This document shows positions 17,335 to 25,866 of a stretch of 64,000 nucleotides of DNA, in pieces (position 1 is the first letter of the stretch; each line of letters begins with the position of its first letter). The position numbers and the translations under genes are program-made. The notes beneath the pieces are model-generated. The model was not told the origin of the DNA. It searched no databases and saw only the letters and a program-made list of their open reading frames with translations. The DNA is from Polaromonas sp. (GTDB lineage Bacteria; Pseudomonadota; Gammaproteobacteria; Burkholderiales; Burkholderiaceae_C), in the NCBI RefSeq assembly GCF_029945895.1, contig NZ_JAQSDL010000090.1:1-64000 (forward strand), written 5' to 3'.

Positions 17335-17973
17335 ATGGCCCGCTACACCACCCCTCCTTTTGAAATACACGTCCACGGCGAAGTGCCGTTGCGTGAGGAT
17401 GTCGGCTTTGAGCAGTTGCAGGAAGCCCTGAAGCCGCTCTGGAAATACGCGGGCGCCAAGTCGCTGGCAGACGGTGCCGCCAGCACCTACGAGGAAGAGC
17501 CCGGCATACGCTTCGATGTCCACCAGCACCTGCTGCAACTGTGCTGGACGGTTCCCGGCGACGAGGATTTCCGTCAGGTGCTCGACGAGGTCTGCATGGC
17601 CCTGAACGAGCTGGCCGCCAGTGGTGCCCCCATCGAGGTCACTTTCTACGATGCTGATTTCGACGAGGATGAGGAGCCCGATGGCGAAGAGGCCAGGGAC
17701 GACTTCGCCATGTATTTTGTCGGCCCCACGCCGGCGGCGATCATGCAAGTCCAGCGCGATCTGCTGGTGCAGGACATGATCGGCCTGATGGAGCGTCATT
17801 TTGATGCCTCCGAACTCGGCGAGGTGGTGTCGGCTGTCGACAAGTTGTTCGAGCAGCGTTTTGATGCGCTGGTCAGCTCCATGCAGCTGGGCAGGCCTCC
17901 GCGCGGAATGGGGGGGCCCCAGGGGGGCTCCGGCCATGGCGGCGGCGGACGAAAGCCGCGGCATCTGCATTAA
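17335..17973 (+). CDS. Conserved hypothetical protein
   Basis: A 212-residue soluble protein that I do not recognise by function. It begins MARYTTPPFEIHVHGEVPLRED, has a mixed alpha/beta pattern, an acidic stretch (DADFDEDEEPDGEEARDD) in the middle, and a Gly-rich basic tail ending in HLH. There is no signal peptide or membrane helix. It stands alone between the tRNA cluster and a convergent TetR gene. My impression is of a burkholderialean family of unknown role, but I cannot confirm that here. Confidence 0.75.
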   Translation: MARYTTPPFEIHVHGEVPLREDVGFEQLQEALKPLWKYAGAKSLADGAASTYEEEPGIRFDVHQHLLQLCWTVPGDEDFRQVLDEVCMALNELAASGAPIEVTFYDADFDEDEEPDGEEARDDFAMYFVGPTPAAIMQVQRDLLVQDMIGLMERHFDASELGEVVSAVDKLFEQRFDALVSSMQLGRPPRGMGGPQGGSGHGGGGRKPRHLH

Positions 17974-17979
17974 GCAGTT

Positions 17980-18648
17980 CTAGGACGGGGTCGCTCCGTC
18001 CTTGTCAGCGCCGGGAAATCCCAGCCCGCGCATGTAGACCTCCACCACGTCCCGTCCCAGGGACACCAGATCGAAATCCGCGCTTTCCAGCAACCAGTTC
18101 TGGATCAGGCCATCGATGATCGCGTGCAGGCCTTGTGCCGCCGCAGCGGCGGGCACCGGCAGTTCCATCGCATGTTGCCGGGCTGCGGCCTGGAAACCAC
18201 GCTCAACACGTCCCAGAAAGTCACTTCGGCTCTTGAGGTGACGCAGCCGCACCGCCTGCAGCTCGCCGACGTACTCCACCTTGTGGGTGGCAACTTCAAA
18301 GACACGGCGCGTCTGCGGGTCGCTGGCAATGCGCAGCAGCGCTTCTCCCACGCCGCTGCGGATGCGTGCCAGCGGGTCGGTGTGCCCCTCCTGACCCTCC
18401 CGACCCTCTTGCCCGAGTTGGCCCTGGAAGGACTGCTCCAGCGGCAGGGTGACCCGTTCCATCATGGCGTTGAAGAGATCGGCCTTGTCCTTGAAGTGCC
18501 AGTAGACCGCGCCGCGGGTCGCCCCGGCCCGCCGGGCGATGTCCTGCAGGCTGGTGCGCGAGACGCCCTGCGCCTGGAACAGGTGCTCGGCTGCATCCAG
18601 CAGCTTGTGGCGGGTGGCCAGGGCTTCTTCTTTGGTTCGTCGGACCAT
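17980..18648 (-). CDS. TetR/AcrR-family repressor of the adjacent tripartite efflux pump
   Basis: A 222-residue TetR-type repressor. The N-terminal helix-turn-helix covers roughly residues 26-58 (AQGVSRTSLQDIARRAGATRGAVYWHFKDKADL in two helices plus the YWHF signature). The variable ligand-binding half contains an EGREGQEG low-complexity loop. It is transcribed divergently from the efflux operon, and an AcrR-like palindrome at 18686-18707 lies between them. It therefore probably represses both itself and the pump and is released by a toxic ligand. The inducer cannot be inferred. Confidence 0.92.
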   Translation of the reverse strand: MVRRTKEEALATRHKLLDAAEHLFQAQGVSRTSLQDIARRAGATRGAVYWHFKDKADLFNAMMERVTLPLEQSFQGQLGQEGREGQEGHTDPLARIRSGVGEALLRIASDPQTRRVFEVATHKVEYVGELQAVRLRHLKSRSDFLGRVERGFQAAARQHAMELPVPAAAAAQGLHAIIDGLIQNWLLESADFDLVSLGRDVVEVYMRGLGFPGADKDGATPS

Positions 18649-18685
18649 GCTTCTCCTGAAAACAGTGTTTTAAGAGGGCGGTGTT

Positions 18686-18707
18686 TATACATTCATAAAT
18701 GTATGTA
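18686..18707. promoter_or_regulatory. AcrR-like operator
   Basis: TACATTCATAAATGTA, with flanking TA and TGTA, forms an inverted repeat resembling the known AcrR/TtgR operator half-sites. It is placed between the divergent TetR gene and the efflux operon. Confidence 0.65.
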
Positions 18708-18735
18708 AACTATACCACTCGCAAAAACCCTTATT

Positions 18736-18770
18736 CTTTCGCCTTTCGCCTTTCGCCTTTCGCCTTTCGT
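18736..18770 (+). repeat. Heptamer tandem repeat (CTTTCGC)
   Basis: Four perfect CTTTCGC units and a fifth ending in T lie in the untranslated leader of the efflux operon, between the operator and the adaptor start at 18857. Confidence 0.9.
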
Positions 18771-18856
18771 CCGATGGGGGCCGCGTGCCGAGTGCCGTCA
18801 GGCTTGCCATCCAGGACCACCTTTTGCGCTTCACTCCAGAAAATTCGAGGATCAGC

Positions 18857-20143
18857 ATGCCCATGTCTCGCGCCAATCATCAGCCCTTCGAGGCATTCCC
18901 CGCCGGCAACCAGCAGCGGCTGCTGTTCGTTGCGATCTTGTCGCTGTTTCTCGCGGGCTGCGGCAAGGGCGCCAGCCAGGCGCCAGCCGCCCCTCCGCCT
19001 GCGCAGGTGGGGGTGGTGACAGTGACCCAGGGCGACGTGGGTCTGGTGACCGAACTGCCTGGGCGGCTGGAGGCCTCCCGCGTGGCGCAGGTGAGGGCGC
19101 GCGCCGCCGGCATTTTGCAGAAGCGGCTGTTCCGTGAGGGCAGCGACGTGAAAGCCGGGCAGCCGCTGTTCAGCATTGATGCCGCGCCGTATGCCGCTGC
19201 GGCGGCCAGCGCCAAAGCCGGCCAGGCTCGTGCCGAAGCCAATCTGGCCCAGGCCACGGCACTGGCGCAGCGCTACAAACCACTGGTGGAGGCCAATGCC
19301 ATCAGCAAGCAGGAGTACGCAAACGCCGTAGCGGCGCAGAAGCAGGCCGAGGCCGATGTGGCCGTGGGCAAGGCCAATGTGCAGACCGCCAGCATCAACC
19401 TCGGTTATGCCTCGGTGACCGCCCCGATCTCGGGCCGCATCGGACGCGCCCTGGTGACCGAAGGTGCGCTGGTCGGACAAGGTGACGCGACCCAGCTCGC
19501 GGTGATCCAGCAGATCAACCCGATGTACGTCAACTTCACCCAATCGGCTTCGGATGTGATGAAGCTGCGCGCTGCCATGGACAGCGGCCAGTTCAAACGT
19601 GCCAGCGGCGGCGATGCGGCCAGCGTGCGCATCCTGCTTGAAGACGGCACGGAGTACGCACGCCCCGGCCGTTTGCTGTTTTCGGACCTGACGGTCGACG
19701 CCACCACGGGCCAGATCACCCTGCGCGCCGAGGTGCCCAACCCGAACGGCCAGTTGCTGCCCGGTCTGTTTGTGCGGGTGCGCCTCGAGCAGGCGCAGGC
19801 CACCAATGCCCTGACCCTGCCGCAGCAGGCCGTCACGCGTTCTGGACAGGGCGACACGGTCATGGTGGTCGATGCCGAAGGCAAGGTCTCGACGCGGCCG
19901 GTGAAAATCGGTTCGGCCAAAGGCAACCAGTGGGTGATTCTTGAGGGGCTAAAAACCGGCGAGCAGGTCATGGTCGACGGTTTCCAGAAACTGCGGCCGG
20001 GCGCCAGCGTCAAACCCGTGCCCTGGCAGCCCGCAGGTGCAGCGCCGGCCGGGGCGGCTTCAGCGCCAGCCTCTGCACCGTCTGCACCAGCTGCACCAGC
20101 TGCCGCACCTGCTGCCTCTGCTGCCTCCGCAGCCGCCAAATAA
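18857..20143 (+). CDS. RND efflux periplasmic adaptor (AcrA/MexA type)
   Basis: Membrane-fusion lipoprotein of a tripartite multidrug pump. The 428-residue product has a signal ending FLAGC (lipobox Cys35) and the AcrA-type hybrid lipoyl segment TELPGRLEASRVAQVRARAAG split around its helical hairpin. It also has the GYASVTAPISGRIGRALV motif and a C-terminal tail of Ala/Pro/Ser repeats. The ATG at 18857 is preceded by GAGG at 6 nt; a second ATG lies at 18863 and a GTG at 18785. The pump gene follows 12 bp later. Control is expected from the TetR repressor and the palindrome upstream. Confidence 0.94.
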   Translation: MPMSRANHQPFEAFPAGNQQRLLFVAILSLFLAGCGKGASQAPAAPPPAQVGVVTVTQGDVGLVTELPGRLEASRVAQVRARAAGILQKRLFREGSDVKAGQPLFSIDAAPYAAAAASAKAGQARAEANLAQATALAQRYKPLVEANAISKQEYANAVAAQKQAEADVAVGKANVQTASINLGYASVTAPISGRIGRALVTEGALVGQGDATQLAVIQQINPMYVNFTQSASDVMKLRAAMDSGQFKRASGGDAASVRILLEDGTEYARPGRLLFSDLTVDATTGQITLRAEVPNPNGQLLPGLFVRVRLEQAQATNALTLPQQAVTRSGQGDTVMVVDAEGKVSTRPVKIGSAKGNQWVILEGLKTGEQVMVDGFQKLRPGASVKPVPWQPAGAAPAGAASAPASAPSAPAAPAAAPAASAASAAAK

Positions 20144-20155
20144 GGAGCGCTCTGC

Positions 20156-23100
20156 ATGGCCAAGTTTTTTATTGATCGGCCTATCTTTGCCTGGGTGATC
20201 GCGCTGTTCATCATCGTGATGGGCGGCGTGGCCATCACGCAGTTGCCGATCTCCCAGTACCCGCCGGTCGCGCCGCCGTCCATCGTCATCAATGCCTCCT
20301 ACCCCGGCGCCTCGGCGCAGACGCTGGAGGACAGCGTGCTGTCGGTGATCGAGCGCGAGATGAACGGATCCCCCGGCCTGATCTACATGGAGTCGGTGGC
20401 CCAGGCCAACGGCACCGGCAGCATCACCATCAGCTTCCAGCCCGGCACCAATGCCGACCTGGCCCAGGTGGACGTGCAGAACCGCCTGTCGCGCGCATCG
20501 CCGCGCCTGCCGCAGGCCGTGACGCAGCAGGGCGTGCGTGTCGACAAGTCGCGCTCGAACTTCCTGATGTTCACCATGCTGTCGTCCACCAACCCGGCCT
20601 TCGATCCGATCGCGCTGGGCGACTATGCCTCACGCAACGTGGTGCCGGAGCTGCAGCGCCTTCCCGGCATCGGCCAGGCCCAGCTGTTCGGTTCCGAACG
20701 CGCCATGCGCATCTGGATCGATCCTGTCAAGCTGTCTGGCTTCAACCTGTCGTCCGCCGAGGTCACCGCCGCCATCCGCGCGCAGAACGCGCAAGTGTCT
20801 TCAGGCACCATTGGTGACCTGCCCAATGTCGCGGGCCAGGGCATCGCCGCCACCGTGGTGGTCAACGGCCAGCTGTCCGATGTCGGGCAGTTCGGCAACA
20901 TCATCCTGCGCGCCAACACCGACGGTTCGGCCGTGCGGCTCAAGGATGTGGCGCGCATCGAGCTCGGTGGCCAGGCCTATGCGACCTCCGCGCGGCTCAA
21001 TGGCAAGCCAGCGGTCGGTATCGGCCTGCAGCTGTCGCCCAGCGGCAATGCGCTGGCGTCGGCCAAGGCCGTGCGCGAGAAGATGGCCGACCTGGAACGG
21101 TATTTTCCGCAGGGCGTGAGTTGGACCATTCCTTACGACAGCTCGCGTTTTGTGCAGATCTCGATCTCCCAGGTCGCCGTGACCCTGCTCGAAGCCGTGG
21201 CACTGGTGTTTCTCGTGATGTTCCTGTTCCTGCAGAACTGGCGCTACACCGTGATTCCAACCATCGTCGTGCCGATTGCGTTGCTGGGGACCTTCGGGAC
21301 CTTGCTGGCCCTGGGCTTTTCGATCAACGTGCTGACCATGTTCGGCATGGTGCTGGTGATCGGCATCGTGGTCGATGATGCGATCGTGGTGGTCGAGAAC
21401 GTCGAGCGCATCATGAGCGAGGAGGGGCTGTCTCCGCTGGAAGCCACGCGCAAGGCGATGCGGCAGATCTCGGGCGCCATCATCGGCGTGACCGTGGTGC
21501 TGATCTCGGTGTTTGTGCCCCTCGCTTTTTTTGCCGGTTCGACCGGCAACATCTACCGCCAGTTCTCGGCGGTGATGGTGGCGTCGATCGGCTTTTCCGC
21601 CTTCATGGCGCTGTCGCTCACCCCGGCCCTGTGCGCGACCTTGCTCAAGCCGGTGGAAGCGGGCCACCACCACGAAAAGCGTGGCTTTTTCGGCTGGTTC
21701 AACCGCAGCTTTTCACGCACCGCCAAGGGGTATGAAGGCATCGTCGCCCGTGTGCTCAAGCGGGCCGCGCGTTACCTGGTCATCTACGTCGCCATCATCG
21801 CGGCGGTGGCGGTGGTCTACACCCGGTTGCCCACCTCCTTTCTGCCGGGCGAGGACCAGGGCACCATGCTGGTCAATGTGCAGTTGCCGCCCGGAGCGAC
21901 CCAGGACCGGACGCTGGCTGTCATGCAGCAGGTGGAGGCCTACATCCTCAAACAGCCCGAAGTGCAGGGCATGGTCGGTGTGCTGGGCTTCAGCTTCTCC
22001 GGTCAGGGCCAGAATGCGGCGCTGGCGTTTGTCACGCTCAAGGACTGGTCCGAGCGCGAAGGTCCCGGCCAGTCGGCCGAGGCGCTGGCGGGCCGGGCCT
22101 TCGGCGCCTTGTCCGGCATCCGCGACGCGTTCATCTTTCCGCTGAGCCCGCCGCCCATTCCCGAGCTGGGAACGGCCAGCGGCTTCACCTTCCGCCTTCA
22201 GGACCGGGCCGGCGCCGGGCATGAGGCGCTGGTCAACGCCCGCAACCAGATGCTGGGCATGGCCGGCAAGAGCCCGGTGCTGGCGCAGGTGCGCCCGGAC
22301 GGCCTGGAAGACGGTCCGCAATTGCAGATCGACATTGACCGCGACAAGGCCAATGCGCTGGGGGTTTCCTTTGATTCCATCAACACCACGCTGTCCACCG
22401 CGCTGGGCTCCAGTTATGTGAATGACTTTCCCAACCAGGGCCGCCTGCAGCGCGTGGTGGTGCAGGCCGATGCACCGGCACGCATGCAGCCGGACGACCT
22501 GCTGCGCATCAATGCGAGCAACAGCCAGGGCCGGCCGGTGCCGCTGTCGGCCTTTGCGAGCACGCGTTGGGTGACCGGTGCGCAGCAGACGATTCGCTAC
22601 AACGGTTATCCGGCGATGCGGATTTCGGGTTCTGCGGCGCCGGGCTACAGCTCGGGCGCGGCCATGGCCGAGATGGAAAAGCTGGCGGGCCAGCTGCCCG
22701 CCGGTTTTGGTTTCGAGTGGACCGGTCAGTCGCGCGAGGAAAAACTCGCCGGCTCGCAGGCGCTGATTCTTTACGGTTTTGCCATCCTCGCGGTGTTCCT
22801 GTGCCTGGCCGCACTGTACGAGAGCTGGACCATTCCGCTGGCGGTGATCATGGTGGTGCCGCTGGGGGTGCTCGGCGTGTTGCTGGCTACATTGCTGCGC
22901 GCCTACTCCAATGACGTGTATTTCCAGGTCGGCCTGATCACCATCATCGGCCTGTCGGCGAAAAACGCGATCCTGATCATCGAGTTTGCAAAGGACCTGG
23001 AGGCGCAGGGAAAAAGCGCGATCGAATCGGCGCTGGCCGCCGCCCATTTGCGGTTCCGTCCCATCGTGATGACTTCGCTGGCCTTCATGATGGGGGTGTT

Positions 23101-23332
23101 GCCGCTGGCGCTGGCCACCGGCGCCGGCTCGGCCAGCCAGCGCGCCATCGGCACCGGCGTGATCGGCGGCATGATCACCGGGACCGCGCTGGCCGTGTTT
23201 TTTGTACCGATCTTTTTTGTTGTTGTGCGCAGCCTGTTCAAGAGCAGCGAGCGGCAGAGAAAAATGTATTCTGACCACGCCAAGGCGGCTGGTTTTGACG
23301 GAGATGGAAATGAAGGCAAAGCCCATGACTAA
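20156..23332 (+). CDS. HAE1-family RND multidrug efflux pump (AcrB/MexB type)
   Basis: Proton-driven inner-membrane transporter of 1058 residues. It opens MAKFFIDRPIFAWVIALFI, the canonical HAE1 start. The proton-relay Asp pair is in GIVVDDAIVVVENVERIM near residue 405, and LPPGATQDRT and NGYPAMRISGSAAPGYSSG mark the porter and docking domains. AAGGAG precedes the ATG. It lies between its adaptor and its outer-membrane channel gene, which overlaps its 3' end, so all three form one operon. Substrates are probably hydrophobic antimicrobials by family, but no specific one is deducible. Confidence 0.97.
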   Translation: MAKFFIDRPIFAWVIALFIIVMGGVAITQLPISQYPPVAPPSIVINASYPGASAQTLEDSVLSVIEREMNGSPGLIYMESVAQANGTGSITISFQPGTNADLAQVDVQNRLSRASPRLPQAVTQQGVRVDKSRSNFLMFTMLSSTNPAFDPIALGDYASRNVVPELQRLPGIGQAQLFGSERAMRIWIDPVKLSGFNLSSAEVTAAIRAQNAQVSSGTIGDLPNVAGQGIAATVVVNGQLSDVGQFGNIILRANTDGSAVRLKDVARIELGGQAYATSARLNGKPAVGIGLQLSPSGNALASAKAVREKMADLERYFPQGVSWTIPYDSSRFVQISISQVAVTLLEAVALVFLVMFLFLQNWRYTVIPTIVVPIALLGTFGTLLALGFSINVLTMFGMVLVIGIVVDDAIVVVENVERIMSEEGLSPLEATRKAMRQISGAIIGVTVVLISVFVPLAFFAGSTGNIYRQFSAVMVASIGFSAFMALSLTPALCATLLKPVEAGHHHEKRGFFGWFNRSFSRTAKGYEGIVARVLKRAARYLVIYVAIIAAVAVVYTRLPTSFLPGEDQGTMLVNVQLPPGATQDRTLAVMQQVEAYILKQPEVQGMVGVLGFSFSGQGQNAALAFVTLKDWSEREGPGQSAEALAGRAFGALSGIRDAFIFPLSPPPIPELGTASGFTFRLQDRAGAGHEALVNARNQMLGMAGKSPVLAQVRPDGLEDGPQLQIDIDRDKANALGVSFDSINTTLSTALGSSYVNDFPNQGRLQRVVVQADAPARMQPDDLLRINASNSQGRPVPLSAFASTRWVTGAQQTIRYNGYPAMRISGSAAPGYSSGAAMAEMEKLAGQLPAGFGFEWTGQSREEKLAGSQALILYGFAILAVFLCLAALYESWTIPLAVIMVVPLGVLGVLLATLLRAYSNDVYFQVGLITIIGLSAKNAILIIEFAKDLEAQGKSAIESALAAAHLRFRPIVMTSLAFMMGVLPLALATGAGSASQRAIGTGVIGGMITGTALAVFFVPIFFVVVRSLFKSSERQRKMYSDHAKAAGFDGDGNEGKAHD

Positions 23333-24800
23333 GACCCGGCTGGCGCAGGCGCTGGTGTTGAGCGCCGTCGCGCTGGCGGCGGGCTGCTCGATGGCGCCCA
23401 AATATGAACGCCCCGAGGCGCCGGTGGCGACCGACTGGCCGGGGCTGCGTCTGGCACGTTCACTGGCCGTCGCCCCGACCGGGGCATCGACGGCCGTTCA
23501 AACCATCGCGGCAGCCGACATCGAGTGGCAGAGTTTTTTCAGCGACCCCAAGTTGCGGCTGCTGATCGAGGCGGCGTTGCGCAACAACCGCGACCTGCGC
23601 ATCGCTGTGCTCAACATCGAGCAGGCGCGGGCGCAGTTCCAGATCCGGCGCGCCGACCAGTTCCCGACCGTGGGGGCAGCGGCGACCGGCACACGCCAGC
23701 CCGCAGCCGGAGGAAATATTTCCAGCGTCTATACCGCCGGCCTGGCCATGACCTCGTACGAGATTGATTTCTTCGGCCGGGTCGCCAGCCTCAAGGACGC
23801 CGCGCTGGCGCAGTACCTGGCGACCGAGGAGGGCCGCAAGACCACCCAGATCAGCCTGATCGCGACGCTGGCCAACACCTGGCTGAGCCTGCTGGCCGAC
23901 GAGGAACTGCTGGCGATCACGCAGCAGACACTGGCCACGCGCGAGGAATCCTTCAAGCTCAGCCAGCTGCGTTTTGACAACGGGGCCACCTCCGAGCTGG
24001 ATCTGCGCCAGGCCGAGTCGCTGACCGAGGCTGCGCGCATCAGCCTGGCGCAGCTGCAACGCCAGCGCGCGCTCGATGAAAACCTGCTGACGCTGCTGCT
24101 GGGTCAGCCGCTGACTGGCGAACTGGCGGCCGCGCTGCCGGCCGGCCAGGCGCTGGCCGATGCGCCGCTGATGGTGGACGTGCCCGCGGGCCTGCCTTCG
24201 GACCTGCTGACCAAACGCCCCGACATCCGTCAGGCCGAGCAGCAACTGCTGGCGGCGAACGCCAATATCGGCGCGGCGCGTGCCGCGTTTTTCCCGCGCA
24301 TCTCGCTGACGGCTTCGGCCGGCAGTGTCAGCAACCACCTGTCGGGGCTGTTCGAAAGCGGCACCTACGGCTGGACGCTGGCGCCGCAGCTGTTTCTGCC
24401 GCTGTTCGACGCCGGCCGCAACCGCGCCGGGCTGGACTCCGCCAAGGTGAATCGCGACATTGCCGTGGCGCAGTATGAGAAGGCGATTCAGACCGCGTTC
24501 CGCGAGGTGGCCGACGCGCTGGCCGGCCGCGCCACGCTGGGCGAGCAACTGCGTGCGCAGCAGGCCCAGGCCAGCGCCGAAGCCACCCGTTTCAAACTGT
24601 CAGACCTGCGGTACCAGAACGGCATTGCCAGCCAGCTCGACCTGCTGGATGCCCAGCGCTCCCTGTTTGCCGCCAGGCAGGCCGTGGTGCAGACGCGGCT
24701 GCTGCAGTTGCAGAACCAGGTCACGCTGTACAAAACGCTCGGTGGCGGCTGGAAGGAGCCGGTGGCGGCTGCAGCGGTGCCTGGCACCACCACGCCCTGA
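23310..24800 (+). CDS. Outer-membrane efflux channel lipoprotein (OprM/NodT family)
   Basis: Trimeric outer-membrane exit duct of the pump. With the ATG at 23310 (GGAG 6 nt upstream) the product is 496 residues with lipobox LAAGC (Cys26). An ATG at 23325 also has a usable AAGG and overlaps the pump's stop region. Two repeated OEP segments are seen: the DPKLRLLIEAALRNNRDLRIA helix region and the LTKRPDIRQAEQQL motif typical of NodT proteins. The gene closes the TetR-controlled operon. Confidence 0.95.
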   Translation: MKAKPMTKTRLAQALVLSAVALAAGCSMAPKYERPEAPVATDWPGLRLARSLAVAPTGASTAVQTIAAADIEWQSFFSDPKLRLLIEAALRNNRDLRIAVLNIEQARAQFQIRRADQFPTVGAAATGTRQPAAGGNISSVYTAGLAMTSYEIDFFGRVASLKDAALAQYLATEEGRKTTQISLIATLANTWLSLLADEELLAITQQTLATREESFKLSQLRFDNGATSELDLRQAESLTEAARISLAQLQRQRALDENLLTLLLGQPLTGELAAALPAGQALADAPLMVDVPAGLPSDLLTKRPDIRQAEQQLLAANANIGAARAAFFPRISLTASAGSVSNHLSGLFESGTYGWTLAPQLFLPLFDAGRNRAGLDSAKVNRDIAVAQYEKAIQTAFREVADALAGRATLGEQLRAQQAQASAEATRFKLSDLRYQNGIASQLDLLDAQRSLFAARQAVVQTRLLQLQNQVTLYKTLGGGWKEPVAAAAVPGTTTP

Positions 24801-24868
24801 CCGGCACTGACCGGTGTTTGCCGTGCGGCCACTGTGGCGGCGCTGGGCGAATCTCGGATTTAGAGTGT

Positions 24869-24921
24869 TTCAGGGCTCCAGCCCTTGTTGCACCTGCGCT
24901 GGATGCTCTTAAAAGTGTAGC
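24869..24921 (+). repeat. Dispersed two-hairpin element, copy N (degenerate, at murI 3' end)
   Basis: GGGCTCCAGCCCTTG, then CCTGCGCTGGATGCTCTT and GTGTAGCG follow the common order with several substitutions. On the opposite strand it covers the last codons and the stop of murI. Confidence 0.55.
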
Positions 24922-25730
24922 GTTTTGACGGGGCCGTCAAACTCCAGCCAGCGCCGCGCAGCGGCTTGCAGGCGGGCTGCCGGGCCAGTACTGAACAGGC
25001 TGATCCGGCCCGGCGCGCTGTCTGCAAGGGGTGGTGGAACGGCGCCAGCCAGCCGCAGGCGGGTCTGTCGGGCCACCGCCTCGCCGGTGTCCACCAGCTG
25101 CACATCGGGCCCGATCAGATCACGCAGCACGGCAGCGGCAAACGGGTAATGCGTGCAGCCCAGCACCAGTGTGTCGATCTCCCCGTCTTTCAAGCCAAAT
25201 CGGCCCATGGCCCTTGTGTGACGGGCGCAAGCAGCTATTATTTCCGTAGCAGTTTGAGGGCTGGCCAGGTTGTGTGCGTCGCGTTCGATCGCCTCGGCCA
25301 GGCCGTCGCAGGGCTGCAGCACAAACTCGGCCTGCATCCCCAGGCTGTCCAGCAAAGCCCGGAAGCGGCTGCTGCCCAGCGTGCTGCGTGTCGCCATGAC
25401 GCCAACGCGTCCGGTCTTGCTGAGCGCGGCCGCAGGCTTGAGGGCCGGCTCCACCCCGATGATGGGCAATTGGGGATGCTCGGCGCGCAGCAGGTCGATG
25501 GCTGCGGCCGTGGCCGTGTTGCAGGCGATCACCAGCGCCTGCACGCCCTGGTCCAGCAAATGGGCGGTGAGGGCGCGCGAGCGGGCGACCACATGGGCCT
25601 GGTCCCGCTCGCCATAGGGTGCGTGGCCGCTGTCGGCGATGTAGATGAAGTTGCCGTGCGGCAGTTCGGCGCGCAGCGCCTGCAGCACGCTCAGGCCACC
25701 GACGCCGCTGTCGAAGACGCCTACCCCCAC
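24909..25730 (-). CDS. murI: Glutamate racemase
   Basis: Interconverts L- and D-glutamate for peptidoglycan. With a GTG start at 25730 the protein is 273 residues: FDSGVGGLS at 6-14, the first catalytic Cys in IACNT (Cys70) and the second in GCTHYP (Cys192). The frame is open further upstream, but that part is the GC-rich element (25722-25845), so the GTG at its edge is the better start; ribosome-site support is weak. Residues about 160-180, including IIAACARHTRAM, are encoded by repeat copy D, inserted just before the conserved second Cys block, and the C-terminus lies in copy N. It follows fumarase on the same strand across the GC-rich element. Confidence 0.93.
   Translation of the reverse strand: MGVGVFDSGVGGLSVLQALRAELPHGNFIYIADSGHAPYGERDQAHVVARSRALTAHLLDQGVQALVIACNTATAAAIDLLRAEHPQLPIIGVEPALKPAAALSKTGRVGVMATRSTLGSSRFRALLDSLGMQAEFVLQPCDGLAEAIERDAHNLASPQTATEIIAACARHTRAMGRFGLKDGEIDTLVLGCTHYPFAAAVLRDLIGPDVQLVDTGEAVARQTRLRLAGAVPPPLADSAPGRISLFSTGPAARLQAAARRWLEFDGPVKTLHF
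25193..25252 (+). repeat. Dispersed two-hairpin element, copy D (inside murI)
   Basis: AGCCAAATCGGCC, GGCCCTTGTG, GGGCGCAAGCAGCTAT and CCGTAGCAG occur in the standard order. The copy lies antisense within the murI frame and is read through without a stop, giving a peptide very similar to the one in HpnC. Confidence 0.85.
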
Positions 25731-25845
25731 GCTTGTCGCTTCGCGTACCTTCGGCGGTGCGCTGCCCCTGGCACGGAGCAGGAGGGCGCTGCGCCTGCGG
25801 GCCGGCTGAGCCGGACCCGCGGCCCCTGCTTGAGAAGACGGGGAA
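25722..25845 (+). repeat. GC-rich dispersed element, copy 2 (between fumarase and murI)
   Basis: Starts ACCCCCACGCTTGTCGCTTCG and ends GCGGCCCCTGCTTGAGAAG, with the inner GGGCCGGCTGAGCCGGACCC hairpin. The CCCCCAC end supplies the GTG start codon of murI on the minus strand. The CCCCCGAGGGGG palindrome is degraded in this copy. Confidence 0.8.
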
Positions 25846-25866
25846 CCATGCTGGCTGTTGCCTTGT

